From NCBI GenBank assembly GCA_016873295.1, contig VGXM01000012.1, positions 1 through 64,000 on the forward strand: a DNA stretch of 64,000 bases, given 5' to 3'. The notes beneath the pieces were generated by a model that worked only from the letters and a program-made list of their open reading frames with translations, searched no databases and had not been told where the DNA came from. Of the stretch, positions 52,450 to 61,356 are shown piece after piece. The stretch is from Phycisphaerae bacterium (GTDB taxonomy: Bacteria; Planctomycetota; Phycisphaerae; Phycisphaerales; UBA1924). The position numbers were made by a program, and so were the translations under genes. Every line of letters begins with the position of its first letter. Position 1 is the stretch's first letter.

Positions 52450-54489
52450 ATGAGGACGCGGATGAATCGGGCGGTGACGGCGGCGGTGCTCGTGGGCTTG
52501 GCGGGCGCGGCGAGCGGCGCGCGGGCGCAGAACGACCTGCGTCCGGACACGGCGCCCCTCGTCCAGCGGCTCATGAAGGTGGAGGTCGACTCCGGCCTTG
52601 TGCGCGCCGCCCCGGGTGACGAGAGCGTCGGGCGGGTCGTCTTCGCGGTGGACCTGCACGCCCCCAACTCCACGTGGATGCGCCTGGCGTTCGACGAGGT
52701 GGCCCTGGCGGGCGACCCGGCGAGCGGGAACGCGTCCTACCTGCGGATCACCAGCTACCTCGACGGGCACGGCCAGCGCCTCAACGCCGAGAGCGCCGCC
52801 CAGTGGGCCAACACGACCGCGTTCTTCAACGGCGACCTGCTGCGCCTGGAGCTGGTCGCGTTCCCGGGCACGGGCGACAGCCGCGTCACGATGAGCAAGA
52901 TGTGGGCCAGCGACGTGGGGGCCATCCCCGAGGACATCTGCGGCGTGGACGACCGCGTGCAGAGCTTCGACGCACGCAACGCCCGCTACATGACCTCGGG
53001 CTGCACCGCCTGGATGTGGAACGACCTGAACAACCAGTTCAGCATGGCCGGGCACTGCGGGGCGTCGGCGTCGGGCGTGGTGCAGTTCAACGTGCCCTTG
53101 TCGAACCCCAACGGCTCCGTGAACAACCCGCCGCCGGAGGACCAGTACTCGGTGGAGGCGACGTCGATCCAGTCGCAGAGCGGCGGGGTGGGCGCCGACT
53201 GGGCCTACTTCGGCGTGAACCCCAACAGCAACACGGGGCAGCAGCCCTTCCAGCGCCAGGGCGGCGTGCGCTACGTGCTCAACTCGGTCGCGCCGGGCTC
53301 GGTCTCCAGCCCGCCCCAGACCATCCGCATCACCGGCTACGGCACCTCCTCGGCGGTGCCCACCCTCAGCCAGGTGCAGAAGACCCACACGGGCGCCCTC
53401 AACGTCGTCAACCCGACGTCGCTGCGGTACCTCGTCGACACGACCGGCGGCAACTCCGGCTCGCCCGTGCTCGTTGATTCCGGCGGCGGCGCCCAGTTCA
53501 ACCAGACGGTCGTCGGCGTGCACACCCACGCGGGCTGCGCCAGCGGCGGCAACCAGGGCACGCGCGTGGACCAGGGCAACTACCGCACCGCCGTGCTCAA
53601 CCCCCGCGGCGTGTGCACCTCGGGACGCGCGGCGGTCAGCGGAGACGTCTACGCCATCGGCGACTGGGCCAACAACCTGGGCACGGTGAACACCGCCACG
53701 GGCGGGTTCGGCAAGGTCGCACAGGTCGGCGTGCGCTGGGAGGGCCTGGCCTACGACCCGGCCAACGCCGTGTTCTTCGCGGTCGGCGGCAACCGCCAGC
53801 TCTACCGCGTGACCCCCGCCGGGTCGTCCACGCTCGTCGGCACGCTCTCGGGCGCCCTGGTGATCAACGGGCTGGGGTACGATCCGGGCGCGGGCGTGCT
53901 CTACGGCATCGCCCAGAGCAGCGGACAGCTCGTGCGGATCAACACGACCAGCGCCGCGGTGACGAACATCGGGGCCGCGACCGGCGGCACCGTCGGGGCC
54001 CTGGAGTGGCACCAGGCCCTCGGCAAGCTCTTCGGGCTTGATGACGCGGGCGGAGCCACGCGCCTGATCGAGTTCAACACGGGCAGCGGCGCGCGGATCG
54101 TCGTGGGCACGCTCGGCGCCGGCGCCACCGACTGCAACGGGCTGGCGTACAACCACGCCGGCGGGCAGCTCTACACCATCCAGAACGTCGCCAACACCGC
54201 CACGCTCAGCGACGGGCTGCTGCGGATCAACCCCGCCAACGGCGCCGCCGCCAGCGTCGGGGCCACGGGCGGCTACTTCGGTGCCGGCTTCGGCATGGCG
54301 GGCGTCTACCCCGCCCCCAACTGCCCGGGCGACTGGAACGGCGACGGCGTGGTCGACTTCAACGACCTGCTCGCGTACCTGAACGACTTCAACGCCGGCC
54401 TGCCCATCGCCGACCTCAACGGCGACGGCATCGTCGACTTCAATGACTTCCTGGAGTTCCTCAACCGCTACAACACGCCCTGCCCCTGA
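52450..54489 (+). CDS. Secreted trypsin-like serine protease with propeller-like region and dockerin tail
   Basis: A 679-aa exported peptidase. Signal peptide MRTRMNRAVTAAVLVGLAGA…ARA; ATG at 52450 with AAGGGA upstream. The catalytic triad is visible: His in SMAGHCGAS, Asp in GADWAYFGVN and Ser in TTGGNSGSPVLVDSG. The disulfide-rich core includes CTAWMW. From about residue 395 a region of 'GLAYDPANAVFFAVGG / GLGYDPGAGVLYGIAQ / GLAYNHAGGQLYTIQN' repeats suggests a beta-propeller. The tail has loops DWNGDGVVDFND and DLNGDGIVDFND and ends YNTPCP. It is the first of three consecutive dockerin-tailed peptidases on this strand. Confidence 0.87.
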   Translation: MRTRMNRAVTAAVLVGLAGAASGARAQNDLRPDTAPLVQRLMKVEVDSGLVRAAPGDESVGRVVFAVDLHAPNSTWMRLAFDEVALAGDPASGNASYLRITSYLDGHGQRLNAESAAQWANTTAFFNGDLLRLELVAFPGTGDSRVTMSKMWASDVGAIPEDICGVDDRVQSFDARNARYMTSGCTAWMWNDLNNQFSMAGHCGASASGVVQFNVPLSNPNGSVNNPPPEDQYSVEATSIQSQSGGVGADWAYFGVNPNSNTGQQPFQRQGGVRYVLNSVAPGSVSSPPQTIRITGYGTSSAVPTLSQVQKTHTGALNVVNPTSLRYLVDTTGGNSGSPVLVDSGGGAQFNQTVVGVHTHAGCASGGNQGTRVDQGNYRTAVLNPRGVCTSGRAAVSGDVYAIGDWANNLGTVNTATGGFGKVAQVGVRWEGLAYDPANAVFFAVGGNRQLYRVTPAGSSTLVGTLSGALVINGLGYDPGAGVLYGIAQSSGQLVRINTTSAAVTNIGAATGGTVGALEWHQALGKLFGLDDAGGATRLIEFNTGSGARIVVGTLGAGATDCNGLAYNHAGGQLYTIQNVANTATLSDGLLRINPANGAAASVGATGGYFGAGFGMAGVYPAPNCPGDWNGDGVVDFNDLLAYLNDFNAGLPIADLNGDGIVDFNDFLEFLNRYNTPCP

Positions 54490-54503
54490 CGGCGTCGGGC
54501 GGA

Positions 54504-54525
54504 CCGGCCCGGCGGTCCGGGCCGG
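54504..54525 (+). terminator. GC hairpin after the trypsin-like protease gene
   Basis: A 9-bp stem CCGGCCCGG / CCGGGCCGG with loop CGGT, 15 bp after the stop codon. No T-tract, so this is a weak terminator candidate. Confidence 0.35.
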
Positions 54526-54774
54526 CGGACAAGCGGAACACCTCGGGCCCAGCGCTCGCCCGCACCAGGCGGGCCCGGCGCGGCCGATGTTGGTCCGCAC
54601 TTACCTCGGGGGGACGCCGGCGACGGCCCGTCGTCGCCCGTCGGCGGCGGGGGTCGGATCGTGCTGGATTGGAGGACCGGATTCGGGTAATCTTGGCGGA
54701 GTCGGATCGACGCAGGGTTGCGCAGTAGGTCTGCGCGGTCGCTGCACTCACCATCGCTTAGACGGAGACTCGGA

Positions 54775-57168
54775 ATGACGAAGGCACGCACGACGAGCGG
54801 AGTGGTTCTTACGGCGGCGTTGGTCGCGATGGTGGCGGGGAGCGCCGTGGGCGCCTCGCCACCCTCGAAGAACCTCCGCGAATACACGGTCCCGGGCGGG
54901 GCCACGGTCCGCGTCTGGGACCAGCCCGGGGCGGGGCGCCTGGCGTCGTTCCACCGCGCGGGGCTGCCGGGCTTCACCGAGCCGGCGCCGAGCCCGACCC
55001 TGCTGAGCACCGTCTACGGCGACTTTGACCCGACCGTCGCCCGCCCCGTGGTCGCTCCGGGGTTCGAGGCACGGGCCGCGAACGACAAGCGGATCGTGCA
55101 GTTCGTCGTCGAGCCCCTGCCCGAGATGCGCGAGGCGCTCGGCGCCCTCGGCGTCGAGGTCGAGGGCTATCTCCCCTACAACGCCTACGTGGTGACGGCG
55201 TCCGCCGGGCAGGTCGCACAGATGCGGGCCATGCCCTACGTGCGCTGGGTCGGCGAGTACGAGCCCATGTACCGCGTCCGCCCCGAGGTGCTGTCGTTCT
55301 ACAACGCCGTCATCGACGGGTCGACCGCCTCGCTCATCGTGCAGGGCTTCTCCCCCGACATCAAGATGGACCGCTTCGGGCAGGGCCTGGAGTGGGCCTT
55401 CGGCGTGGTGGTGCACCGCCCCGGAATGCGCCGCGCGGTCGTCGACGCCGTCCGGGCCTCGGGCGGGAAAGTGTTCGACTATGACCCCAACGCGGACATG
55501 ACGTACATCGGCGTCTCGGTGAACAAGGACCAGATGCGTGAACTGGCGCACATGAACGAGGTCGCGTTCATCGACCCGCTCGGGACGATGGGGCACGACA
55601 TGGACGTGGTCCGCGGGTTCCTGGGCGGGGCCAACTTCATCCAGGCCCAGGCGGGCGGCTACACCGGCGCGGGCGTCCGGGGCGAGGTCTACGACGACGG
55701 CGCCCAGGCCAACCACCCCGAATGGAACGGGCAGCAACTGGTGCACGGGCTCAACGGCGCGGGCGGGCACGGGAGCTCGTGCTACGGGATCGTGTTCGCC
55801 AACGGCGTGGCGGCGCAGGCCCGCGGCATGATCCCCGGGGCCTCGGGCAAGATCATCCGCGCGTACCAGGCAGCGGAGTTGAACTACGCGACGGGCCTGC
55901 CGACGGTCTCGCCGCGCTTCGTCGGCGTCGGCGAACTCGTGAACCCGGCCATGACCTGGCGGGCGGTCTTCCAGACCTCCAGCGTGGGGTCCAACCGCAC
56001 CGCGTCCTACACCAACATCTCCCAGTGCCACGACGACATGATCTTCAAGCACCGCCTGCTCATGTGCCAGAGCCAGAGCAACGCGGGCGGCACGACGCAG
56101 TCGCGTCCGGAGGCGTGGGCGAAGAACATGGTGGCGGTCGGCGGCGTGAACCACAACAACAACTCGGACCCGCTGACGCACACGACGTCCGGCGCGAGCA
56201 TCGGCCCGGCGGCGGACAGCCGCGTGAAGCCCGAGGTGTGCCACTTCTACGACAACACCTACACGACGAACAGCTCGAGCGGGTACACGATCTTCGGCGG
56301 AACGTCCGGCGCGACGCCCATCAACGCGGGTCACTTCGGGCTCTTCTTCGGGCTCTGGCACAACGCGCACTTCACCCGGGTGTGGAACGGCACGGCGTTC
56401 CAGAACTCCGGCGGCGGGAGCGACGTGTTCGCGTCGCGTCCCGCGTACACGACGGCCCGCGCGGTGATGATCAACAGCGCCTACCGCTACCAGTGGGTGG
56501 GCGGCAGCGCCGCCAACGCCGGCCTCAACCGCAACTGGCAGGGCTGGGGCATCGCCAACATGACCACGCTCTGGAACACCCGCGGCTCCATGTTCATCGA
56601 GAACGAGCGGGCGCCGATCGGCTCGGGGGAGACGCGCACCTACCAGTTCGACGCCCCCGGCGGGCAGTCGTTCTTCGCGACGATGGTGTACAGCGATCCG
56701 GCTCCGCTCACCCTGTCGATCCCCAACCGGGTCAACAACCTCAACCTCAAGGTCACCGGTCCGACGGGCACCGTCTGGTGGGGCAATAACGGGCTCGCCG
56801 CCAACAACTGGAACGCGGTGGGCGGCGCCGCCAACGACCGTGACACCGTCGAGAACGTCTTCATTCAGAGCCTCCCCGCCGGGCGCTACACCGTCGAGGT
56901 CTCCGCGGCCTCGATCGTCGCCGACGGCTGGCTCGCCACGCCGGGCATGGACGCCAACTACGCCCTGGCGGTCCGCGGCGGCACGTTCGTCCTCCCCTGC
57001 TGCCCGGGCGACTGGAACTGCGACGGCGTGATCGACTTCAACGACCTGCTCGCGTTCCTGAACGACTACAACGCCGGCCTGCCCATCGCCGACCTCAACG
57101 GCGACGGCAACGTCGACTTCAACGACTTCCTCGAGTTCCTCAACCGCTACAACACGCCCTGCCCGTGA
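54775..57168 (+). CDS. Secreted subtilisin-like serine protease with dockerin tail
   Basis: A 797-aa exported peptidase of family S8. Signal peptide MTKARTTSGVVLTAALVAMVAGSAVG… from ATG 54775 with GGAG upstream. A pro-region of about 250 residues follows (VVEPLPEMREALGALGVEVE). Catalytic residues: Asp in GVRGEVYDDGAQANHPEW, His in GAGGHGSSCYGIVF, Ser in IFGGTSGATPINAGHFGL; the oxyanion Asn is probably in AVGGVNHNNNS. A beta-sandwich region (GGQSFFATMVYSDPAPLTLS) precedes the tail, which has loops DWNCDGVIDFND and DLNGDGNVDFND and ends YNTPCP. The HGT motif is HGS here. It is probably active, acting outside the cell. Confidence 0.85.
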   Translation: MTKARTTSGVVLTAALVAMVAGSAVGASPPSKNLREYTVPGGATVRVWDQPGAGRLASFHRAGLPGFTEPAPSPTLLSTVYGDFDPTVARPVVAPGFEARAANDKRIVQFVVEPLPEMREALGALGVEVEGYLPYNAYVVTASAGQVAQMRAMPYVRWVGEYEPMYRVRPEVLSFYNAVIDGSTASLIVQGFSPDIKMDRFGQGLEWAFGVVVHRPGMRRAVVDAVRASGGKVFDYDPNADMTYIGVSVNKDQMRELAHMNEVAFIDPLGTMGHDMDVVRGFLGGANFIQAQAGGYTGAGVRGEVYDDGAQANHPEWNGQQLVHGLNGAGGHGSSCYGIVFANGVAAQARGMIPGASGKIIRAYQAAELNYATGLPTVSPRFVGVGELVNPAMTWRAVFQTSSVGSNRTASYTNISQCHDDMIFKHRLLMCQSQSNAGGTTQSRPEAWAKNMVAVGGVNHNNNSDPLTHTTSGASIGPAADSRVKPEVCHFYDNTYTTNSSSGYTIFGGTSGATPINAGHFGLFFGLWHNAHFTRVWNGTAFQNSGGGSDVFASRPAYTTARAVMINSAYRYQWVGGSAANAGLNRNWQGWGIANMTTLWNTRGSMFIENERAPIGSGETRTYQFDAPGGQSFFATMVYSDPAPLTLSIPNRVNNLNLKVTGPTGTVWWGNNGLAANNWNAVGGAANDRDTVENVFIQSLPAGRYTVEVSAASIVADGWLATPGMDANYALAVRGGTFVLPCCPGDWNCDGVIDFNDLLAFLNDYNAGLPIADLNGDGNVDFNDFLEFLNRYNTPCP

Positions 57169-57216
57169 CGACTCGGCGTCGGCCCCGCGCCGACGCCTGA
57201 CGACAGAGGGACCCGT

Positions 57217-57236
57217 CGCGGCGCGAAAGCGCCGCG
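57217..57236 (+). terminator. GAAA-capped hairpin after the subtilisin-like gene
   Basis: A perfect 8-bp stem CGCGGCGC / GCGCCGCG closed by a GAAA tetraloop, about 50 bp past the stop codon. There is no T-tract; it may act as an mRNA 3' stabiliser or Rho-assisted stop. Confidence 0.4.
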
Positions 57237-57313
57237 GCGGGCATGCAGGCTCCGGGGCGCCGCCGCGGCGGCGCCCGTCGTCGCGTGGGCTCGCGGGGGC
57301 CGGGGACAACGCC

Positions 57314-59674
57314 ATGGCGACGTGGTCGAGGTTCATCCTGAGCGCGGTGGCGGCGGTGTCGGTCCGGTCGGCGTCGGCCCAGGTCCACTGGACGCCCGGC
57401 GTGGCCCCCTGCGATTCGCGGCACGGGGCGGACCGGGGGCACGAAGCGGACGAGGACCACGACGGGTGCGGCAAGGCCCGCGCGGCCCGCATGCGCCAGG
57501 CCGCGGGGTGGCTCGTCGACGAGCCGCCCGACGTTCGCTTCCAGGTCCGCGAGGGGCTGCAGGCGACCGACCTCCTCCACAACACCCTCGAGGTCGAGGT
57601 GGTGCCGGGGCCCAAGACCGTCTCGGGCACGAACGTCATGCGCGTGCGCAGCCTCTCCGACGGGCTCACGACCTTCACGTTCATGCTCCGCAGCCAGTAC
57701 ACCATCAGCGCCTGCGTCGTGAACGGCACGTTCAACGCGCCCGTCGCCAGCGTGGGCACCTACGGGCGACGGGCCACGCTCGACCGGGCCTACAACGCCG
57801 GCGAGGAGTTCACGATCGCCGTCACCTACTCGGGCACCGCGGTCTCGGTGGGCTTCGGCTCCATCAACTTCGCCACCCAGGGCGGGCAGCCCGTCGTGGC
57901 CTCGCTCAGCGAGCCCTACTACGCCGGGTCGTGGTGGCCCTGCAAGGACGGCGACGTGGGGCAGAGCGGCGACAACGCCGACAAGGCCACGCTCGACATC
58001 GCGATCATCGCGCCGTCGAACTTGCGGAGCGTGTCGAACGGGCTGCTCCAGGGGATCGACGCGCTCTCGGGCGGACGCTCGCGCTATCGCTGGCGGCACG
58101 ACTACCCGATCTCCACCTACCTCGTCGCCTTCAGCAGCACGCCCTACGTCACCTGGACGCAGACCTACGCCTACCCGCTCCCCGGCGGGGGCAGCGGTTC
58201 CATGCCCGTCGAGTTCAACATCTACTCGGGGAGCAACACCAGCGCCAACAGAACGGCGTGGGAACGCTCCCTCGACATGCTCGCCGCCTTCCGCGGCGTC
58301 TACGGCGAGTACCCCTTCGTCAACGAGAAGTACGGGATCTACCAGTTCCCCTTCTCGGGCGGCATGGAGCACCAGACCAACTCCGGGCAGGGCACCTTCA
58401 GCGAGAGCGTCACCGCCCACGAGCTGGCGCACCAGTGGTGGGGCGACTGGGTCACCACCCGCACCTGGCACGACATCTGGCTCAACGAAGGCTTCGCCAC
58501 CTACGGCGAGGCCCTCTGGCAGGAACGCAAGCCCGGGTCGACGGGCCTGCCCGCCCTGCACGCCGCCATGGCCTCGCGCCGACCCACGGCGGTCAGCGAC
58601 ACGGTGTACGTCTACGACACCACGAGCTCGAGCCGCATCTTCAGCAGCACGTACTCCTACCGCAAGGGCGCGTGGGTGCTCCACATGCTCCGCAAGGTCC
58701 TCGGCGACGGAGCGTTCTTCGACGTTCTGGCGGCGTACCGGGCCCAGTTCGGCGGGTCGGGCGCCACCACCGACGACTTCGCCGCCGTCGCCTCCGCCAT
58801 CTCCGGACGCGACCTGACCGACTACTTCCTTCAGTGGGTCTACCGCGGCGGGGCGCCGGCGTACGAGTTCGGCCATCGCACCGACACGATCAACGGGCGG
58901 AGCTACCTGCGCCTGCACGTCACCCAGACGCAGGACCCGGCGTGGGGGGTCAATGGCGCCTTCGTCATGCCCCTGGACATCAAGGCCACCACCGCCGCGG
59001 GAGACCGGCACTTCACCGTGCAGAACGACGCTCGCACGGACCACTACGTCCTGCCGCTCGACGCCCCGGCGACGGGCGTGACGATCGACGAGTTCAACTG
59101 GGTGCTCAACACCGGCAAGACCGCGGAGGCGCATGTTCAGGGCCCGCCGGTGGTGGTCGAGGCCTCCCCCGCGCCGGGGGCCGCGCTCCACGCTTCGGCG
59201 CCCCCGGCGTCGCTGGTGGTCTACTTCTCCGACAACGTGTCGATCCCCGCGGGCGCCCTGGGCGTGAGCGGCCCGGGCGGGCCGGTCGCCGCTTCGCTCG
59301 CCTACGACGCCCCCGCCAGGCGGGCCACGCTGACCTTCGCCTCGGGGCTTGGGCCGGGCGAGTACGCCGTCACCGTCGCCGACTCCGTCTCGGCCTTCGG
59401 TCAGGCGCTCGACGGCGAGGTCGCCGACCCCGTCAACCCGCTGAGCCTGCCCAGCGGCGAGGGGGCCCCGGGCGGGAGCGCGCTGTGGCGCTTCCGCGTC
59501 GAGGGGTGCCCCGCGGACTGGAACGGCGACGGCGCCGTCGACTTCAACGACTTCCTCGAGTTCCTCAACGACTACAACGCCGGCGCCCCGCGCGCCGACC
59601 TCAACGCCGACGGCGTCATCGACTTCAACGACTTCCTCGAGTTCCTCAACCGCTACAACACGCCCTGCCCGTGA
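57314..59674 (+). CDS. Secreted M1-family zinc aminopeptidase with dockerin tail
   Basis: A 786-aa exported metallopeptidase. Signal peptide MATWSRFILSAVAAVSVRSASAQ. After a Cys/His-rich stretch comes the M1 N-terminal beta domain (LHNTLEVEVVPGPKTVSGTN). The exopeptidase motif GGMEHQTNSG corresponds to GAMEN. The zinc site HELAHQWWGDWV with the distal ligand in WLNEGFATYGEA is complete, with catalytic Glu and zinc-binding His-His-Glu. A fibronectin/Ig-like domain (LVVYFSDNVSIPAGALGVSG) precedes the tail, with loops DWNGDGAVDFND and DLNADGVIDFND ending YNTPCP. Its last ~56 bp are nearly identical to those of the preceding subtilisin-like gene. ATG at 57314; GGGG upstream. Confidence 0.9.
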   Translation: MATWSRFILSAVAAVSVRSASAQVHWTPGVAPCDSRHGADRGHEADEDHDGCGKARAARMRQAAGWLVDEPPDVRFQVREGLQATDLLHNTLEVEVVPGPKTVSGTNVMRVRSLSDGLTTFTFMLRSQYTISACVVNGTFNAPVASVGTYGRRATLDRAYNAGEEFTIAVTYSGTAVSVGFGSINFATQGGQPVVASLSEPYYAGSWWPCKDGDVGQSGDNADKATLDIAIIAPSNLRSVSNGLLQGIDALSGGRSRYRWRHDYPISTYLVAFSSTPYVTWTQTYAYPLPGGGSGSMPVEFNIYSGSNTSANRTAWERSLDMLAAFRGVYGEYPFVNEKYGIYQFPFSGGMEHQTNSGQGTFSESVTAHELAHQWWGDWVTTRTWHDIWLNEGFATYGEALWQERKPGSTGLPALHAAMASRRPTAVSDTVYVYDTTSSSRIFSSTYSYRKGAWVLHMLRKVLGDGAFFDVLAAYRAQFGGSGATTDDFAAVASAISGRDLTDYFLQWVYRGGAPAYEFGHRTDTINGRSYLRLHVTQTQDPAWGVNGAFVMPLDIKATTAAGDRHFTVQNDARTDHYVLPLDAPATGVTIDEFNWVLNTGKTAEAHVQGPPVVVEASPAPGAALHASAPPASLVVYFSDNVSIPAGALGVSGPGGPVAASLAYDAPARRATLTFASGLGPGEYAVTVADSVSAFGQALDGEVADPVNPLSLPSGEGAPGGSALWRFRVEGCPADWNGDGAVDFNDFLEFLNDYNAGAPRADLNADGVIDFNDFLEFLNRYNTPCP

Positions 59675-59675
59675 C

Positions 59676-60800
59676 TCACCGCCCCCGGGCCGCCGACGAA
59701 TCCGCGACCACCGCGAACTTCACCGTCGCCTCCGCCTGGTCCGGGGCCCGCCCCTGCCGCGTCGGGCCCAGGTCGCGCACCGTCACCCGCAGCGTGTAGT
59801 TGCCCACCGAGAGCGTCTGCGGCAGGTCGATGGGCTGCACCAGGAAGAAGTCGCGGCGCTGGTTCCGCGAGACGTCCAGCACGCGCTGCTCGGGCTTGTA
59901 CCACTGCAGGCTGCCGTCGGCGTCGTGGATCACCCGGACCTCCTGCGTCAGCTCCACCGCCCAGTTGCCGGGCGTGGTGTGGGCCTGGTGCGAGTGCCCG
60001 TCGACCTCGACGTAGAGCACGGCCCGCACCGCCTTGCCCGCCGAGAACGTCAGCGTCGGCACCGGGTCGTACTGCCCGAACCCCTCCACGCGCGTGCACA
60101 GCGTCGCGACGGGCAGGCGGACGCTCGCAGCCCCCGACAACGACCTGGCCGCCGTCGCCAGCAGGTCCGCCGACCGTGCCGGGCTGCCGGGGTCCGAGGT
60201 CTGCGTCACCCGCCCGGCCCAGTCGGTCAGGAGTGTGCTGGCCGCGGTCAGGGAGCGGAGCTCAGGCGGCGAGAGTCGGGCGACGAGAGCCGAGCCCGAG
60301 CTGTTCAGCTCTCCCTGGAAGCCCGGGAGCGCCGCGGGGTGAGTCGCCGCGATCGCCGACAGCAGCAGCGCGTCGGGCCAGGGCGTCGGGCTGGTGTTGA
60401 CCCGCTCGCGCAGGTGCTCCGTCACCTCGCGGAGGCGCTCGGCCAGGCGCTGCTCGGGCGGGCGCGTGTCCACGGGCGGCGGCGCGGGCTCCGGGGGCGG
60501 CGCGACGACCGGCACGGGCTCGGGCCCGGGAGCCGCGTCGGTCGCCGCCGGGGGCGCCGGGTCGGGCAGGCGCTGGCGTGGCGGGCGCGTCGCCGCCGCC
60601 TCGGCGGGCTGGTTCAGCAACGCCTCAAGATCGCGCGCATCCTGCTCCAGTCGACCCGCCAGCCCCTGCGGCTCCTCCAGCGCGGCCAGCCCGGCGTTCA
60701 CCGGCGCGGGGGGCGGCTCGCGCCGCGACGATCGGTCCGACGCGCACGCCACGAGGGCGAGCCCGGCCATCAGGATCAACGGGTGTGCCGCGGTCTTCAT
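59676..60800 (-). CDS. Predicted lipoprotein of unknown function
   Basis: A 374-aa protein with lipoprotein signal MKTAAHPLILMAGLALVACAS (lipobox Leu-Val-Ala-Cys). A Pro/Ala-rich disordered linker (about residues 30-130) leads to a helical region (LAERLREVTEHLRERVN … LTAASTLLTDWAGRV) and a beta-rich C-terminal domain (VEGFGQYDPVPTLTFSAGKAVRAVLYVEVDG … GNYTLRVTVRDL). No family recognised. ATG at 60800 with AGGAGG upstream; the frame extends artificially to 61214 through the palindromic repeats. Convergent with the aminopeptidase gene, with 1 bp between the stops. Confidence 0.78.
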   Translation of the reverse strand: MKTAAHPLILMAGLALVACASDRSSRREPPPAPVNAGLAALEEPQGLAGRLEQDARDLEALLNQPAEAAATRPPRQRLPDPAPPAATDAAPGPEPVPVVAPPPEPAPPPVDTRPPEQRLAERLREVTEHLRERVNTSPTPWPDALLLSAIAATHPAALPGFQGELNSSGSALVARLSPPELRSLTAASTLLTDWAGRVTQTSDPGSPARSADLLATAARSLSGAASVRLPVATLCTRVEGFGQYDPVPTLTFSAGKAVRAVLYVEVDGHSHQAHTTPGNWAVELTQEVRVIHDADGSLQWYKPEQRVLDVSRNQRRDFFLVQPIDLPQTLSVGNYTLRVTVRDLGPTRQGRAPDQAEATVKFAVVADSSAARGR

Positions 60801-60898
60801 CTCCAGCCTCCTGCTCGGGCTGCGGGCGCGCAGCGGGGGCCTCATGCCCCGAAGAGTCCATCGGCACGACAAGGGCTCGCCCGTGAGCGAGTCGCCGG

Positions 60899-61017
60899 GT
60901 CCCACGACTGTGCCGCTCGGGGCACAGTCGTGCCGACGGGGCACGGTCGTGCCGGTGGAGCACAGTCGTGCCGACGGGGAGAGCACGACTGTTCGCCGAG
61001 CCGAACAGTCGTGGCAC
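60899..61017. repeat. Composite palindromic element, copy 1 (two 19-bp units)
   Basis: Left hairpin: CACGACTGTGCC (60903-60914), loop GCTCGG, GGCACAGTCGTG (60921-60932). Two 19-bp units follow (60933-60951, 60952-60970), each ending in the right-arm sequence. Right hairpin: CACGACTGTTCG (60984-60995), loop CCGAGC, CGAACAGTCGTG (61002-61013). The outer ends GTCCCACG and CGTGGCAC are inverted. The two 6-nt loops are exact reverse complements. Located in the 556-bp gap between the lipoprotein gene and holA. Cys-rich ORFs through it are not credible. Confidence 0.85.
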
Positions 61018-61026
61018 GGGTTCCGG

Positions 61027-61202
61027 GTGCCACGACTGTGCCGCTCGGGGCACAGTCGTGCCGGTGGAGCACAGTCGTGCCGGTGGAGCACAGTCGTGCC
61101 GGTGGAGCACAGTCGTGCCGGTGGAGCACAGTCGTGCCGACGGGGCACAGTCGTGCCGGTGGGGAGAGCACGACTGTTCGCCGAGCCGAACAGTCGTGGC
61201 AC
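61027..61202. repeat. Composite palindromic element, copy 2 (five 19-bp units)
   Basis: Bounded by 13-bp inverted repeats GTGCCACGACTGT (61027-61039) and ACAGTCGTGGCAC (61190-61202). Left hairpin 61031-61060 and right hairpin 61169-61198 are identical in sequence to copy 1. Between them are five 19-bp units (61061-61155), four of them exact CCGGTGGAGCACAGTCGTG. Copy number is the main difference from copy 1. Confidence 0.88.
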
Positions 61203-61207
61203 GGCGG

Positions 61208-61308
61208 GTGCCACGGGTCATCGGGCGCTTCGCCCGATGACCCGTGCGGCTGTCAACGCCCGTCCGGACGCCGGCACGGGCGACCGCCGGGCGGCTCGCC
61301 CGTGGCAC
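61208..61308. repeat. Third palindromic element with GTGCCACGGG/CCCGTGGCAC ends
   Basis: Contains a perfect 16-bp hairpin (CACGGGTCATCGGGCG, 61212-61227; loop CTT; partner 61231-61246) and a second hairpin (CACGGGCGA, 61275-61283, with TCGCCCGTG, 61296-61304). The outer 10 bp are inverted repeats. The CACG…CGTG ends match copies 1 and 2 but the inner arms differ. No T-tract, so it is not a simple terminator. Confidence 0.75.
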
Positions 61309-61356
61309 CCGCGGCGTCCGCCCGCGCCTTGGTGCACGTTCTTCCGACTCACGCCG

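Noticed and set aside
60899-61202. CRISPR array
   Set aside because: The 19-bp units are contiguous with no unique spacers, the flanking sequences are hairpins, and no cas genes are nearby.
61212-61246. Rho-independent terminator for holA
   Set aside because: The 16-bp hairpin is strong but lacks a T-tract on either strand and shares its ends with the neighbouring elements, so it is listed as part of the repeat family.
60842-61308. Cys-rich repeat ORFs through the palindromic elements
   Set aside because: Several frames on both strands are open with similar low-complexity products, there is no ribosome-binding site, and the constraint visible is palindromic rather than codon-based.
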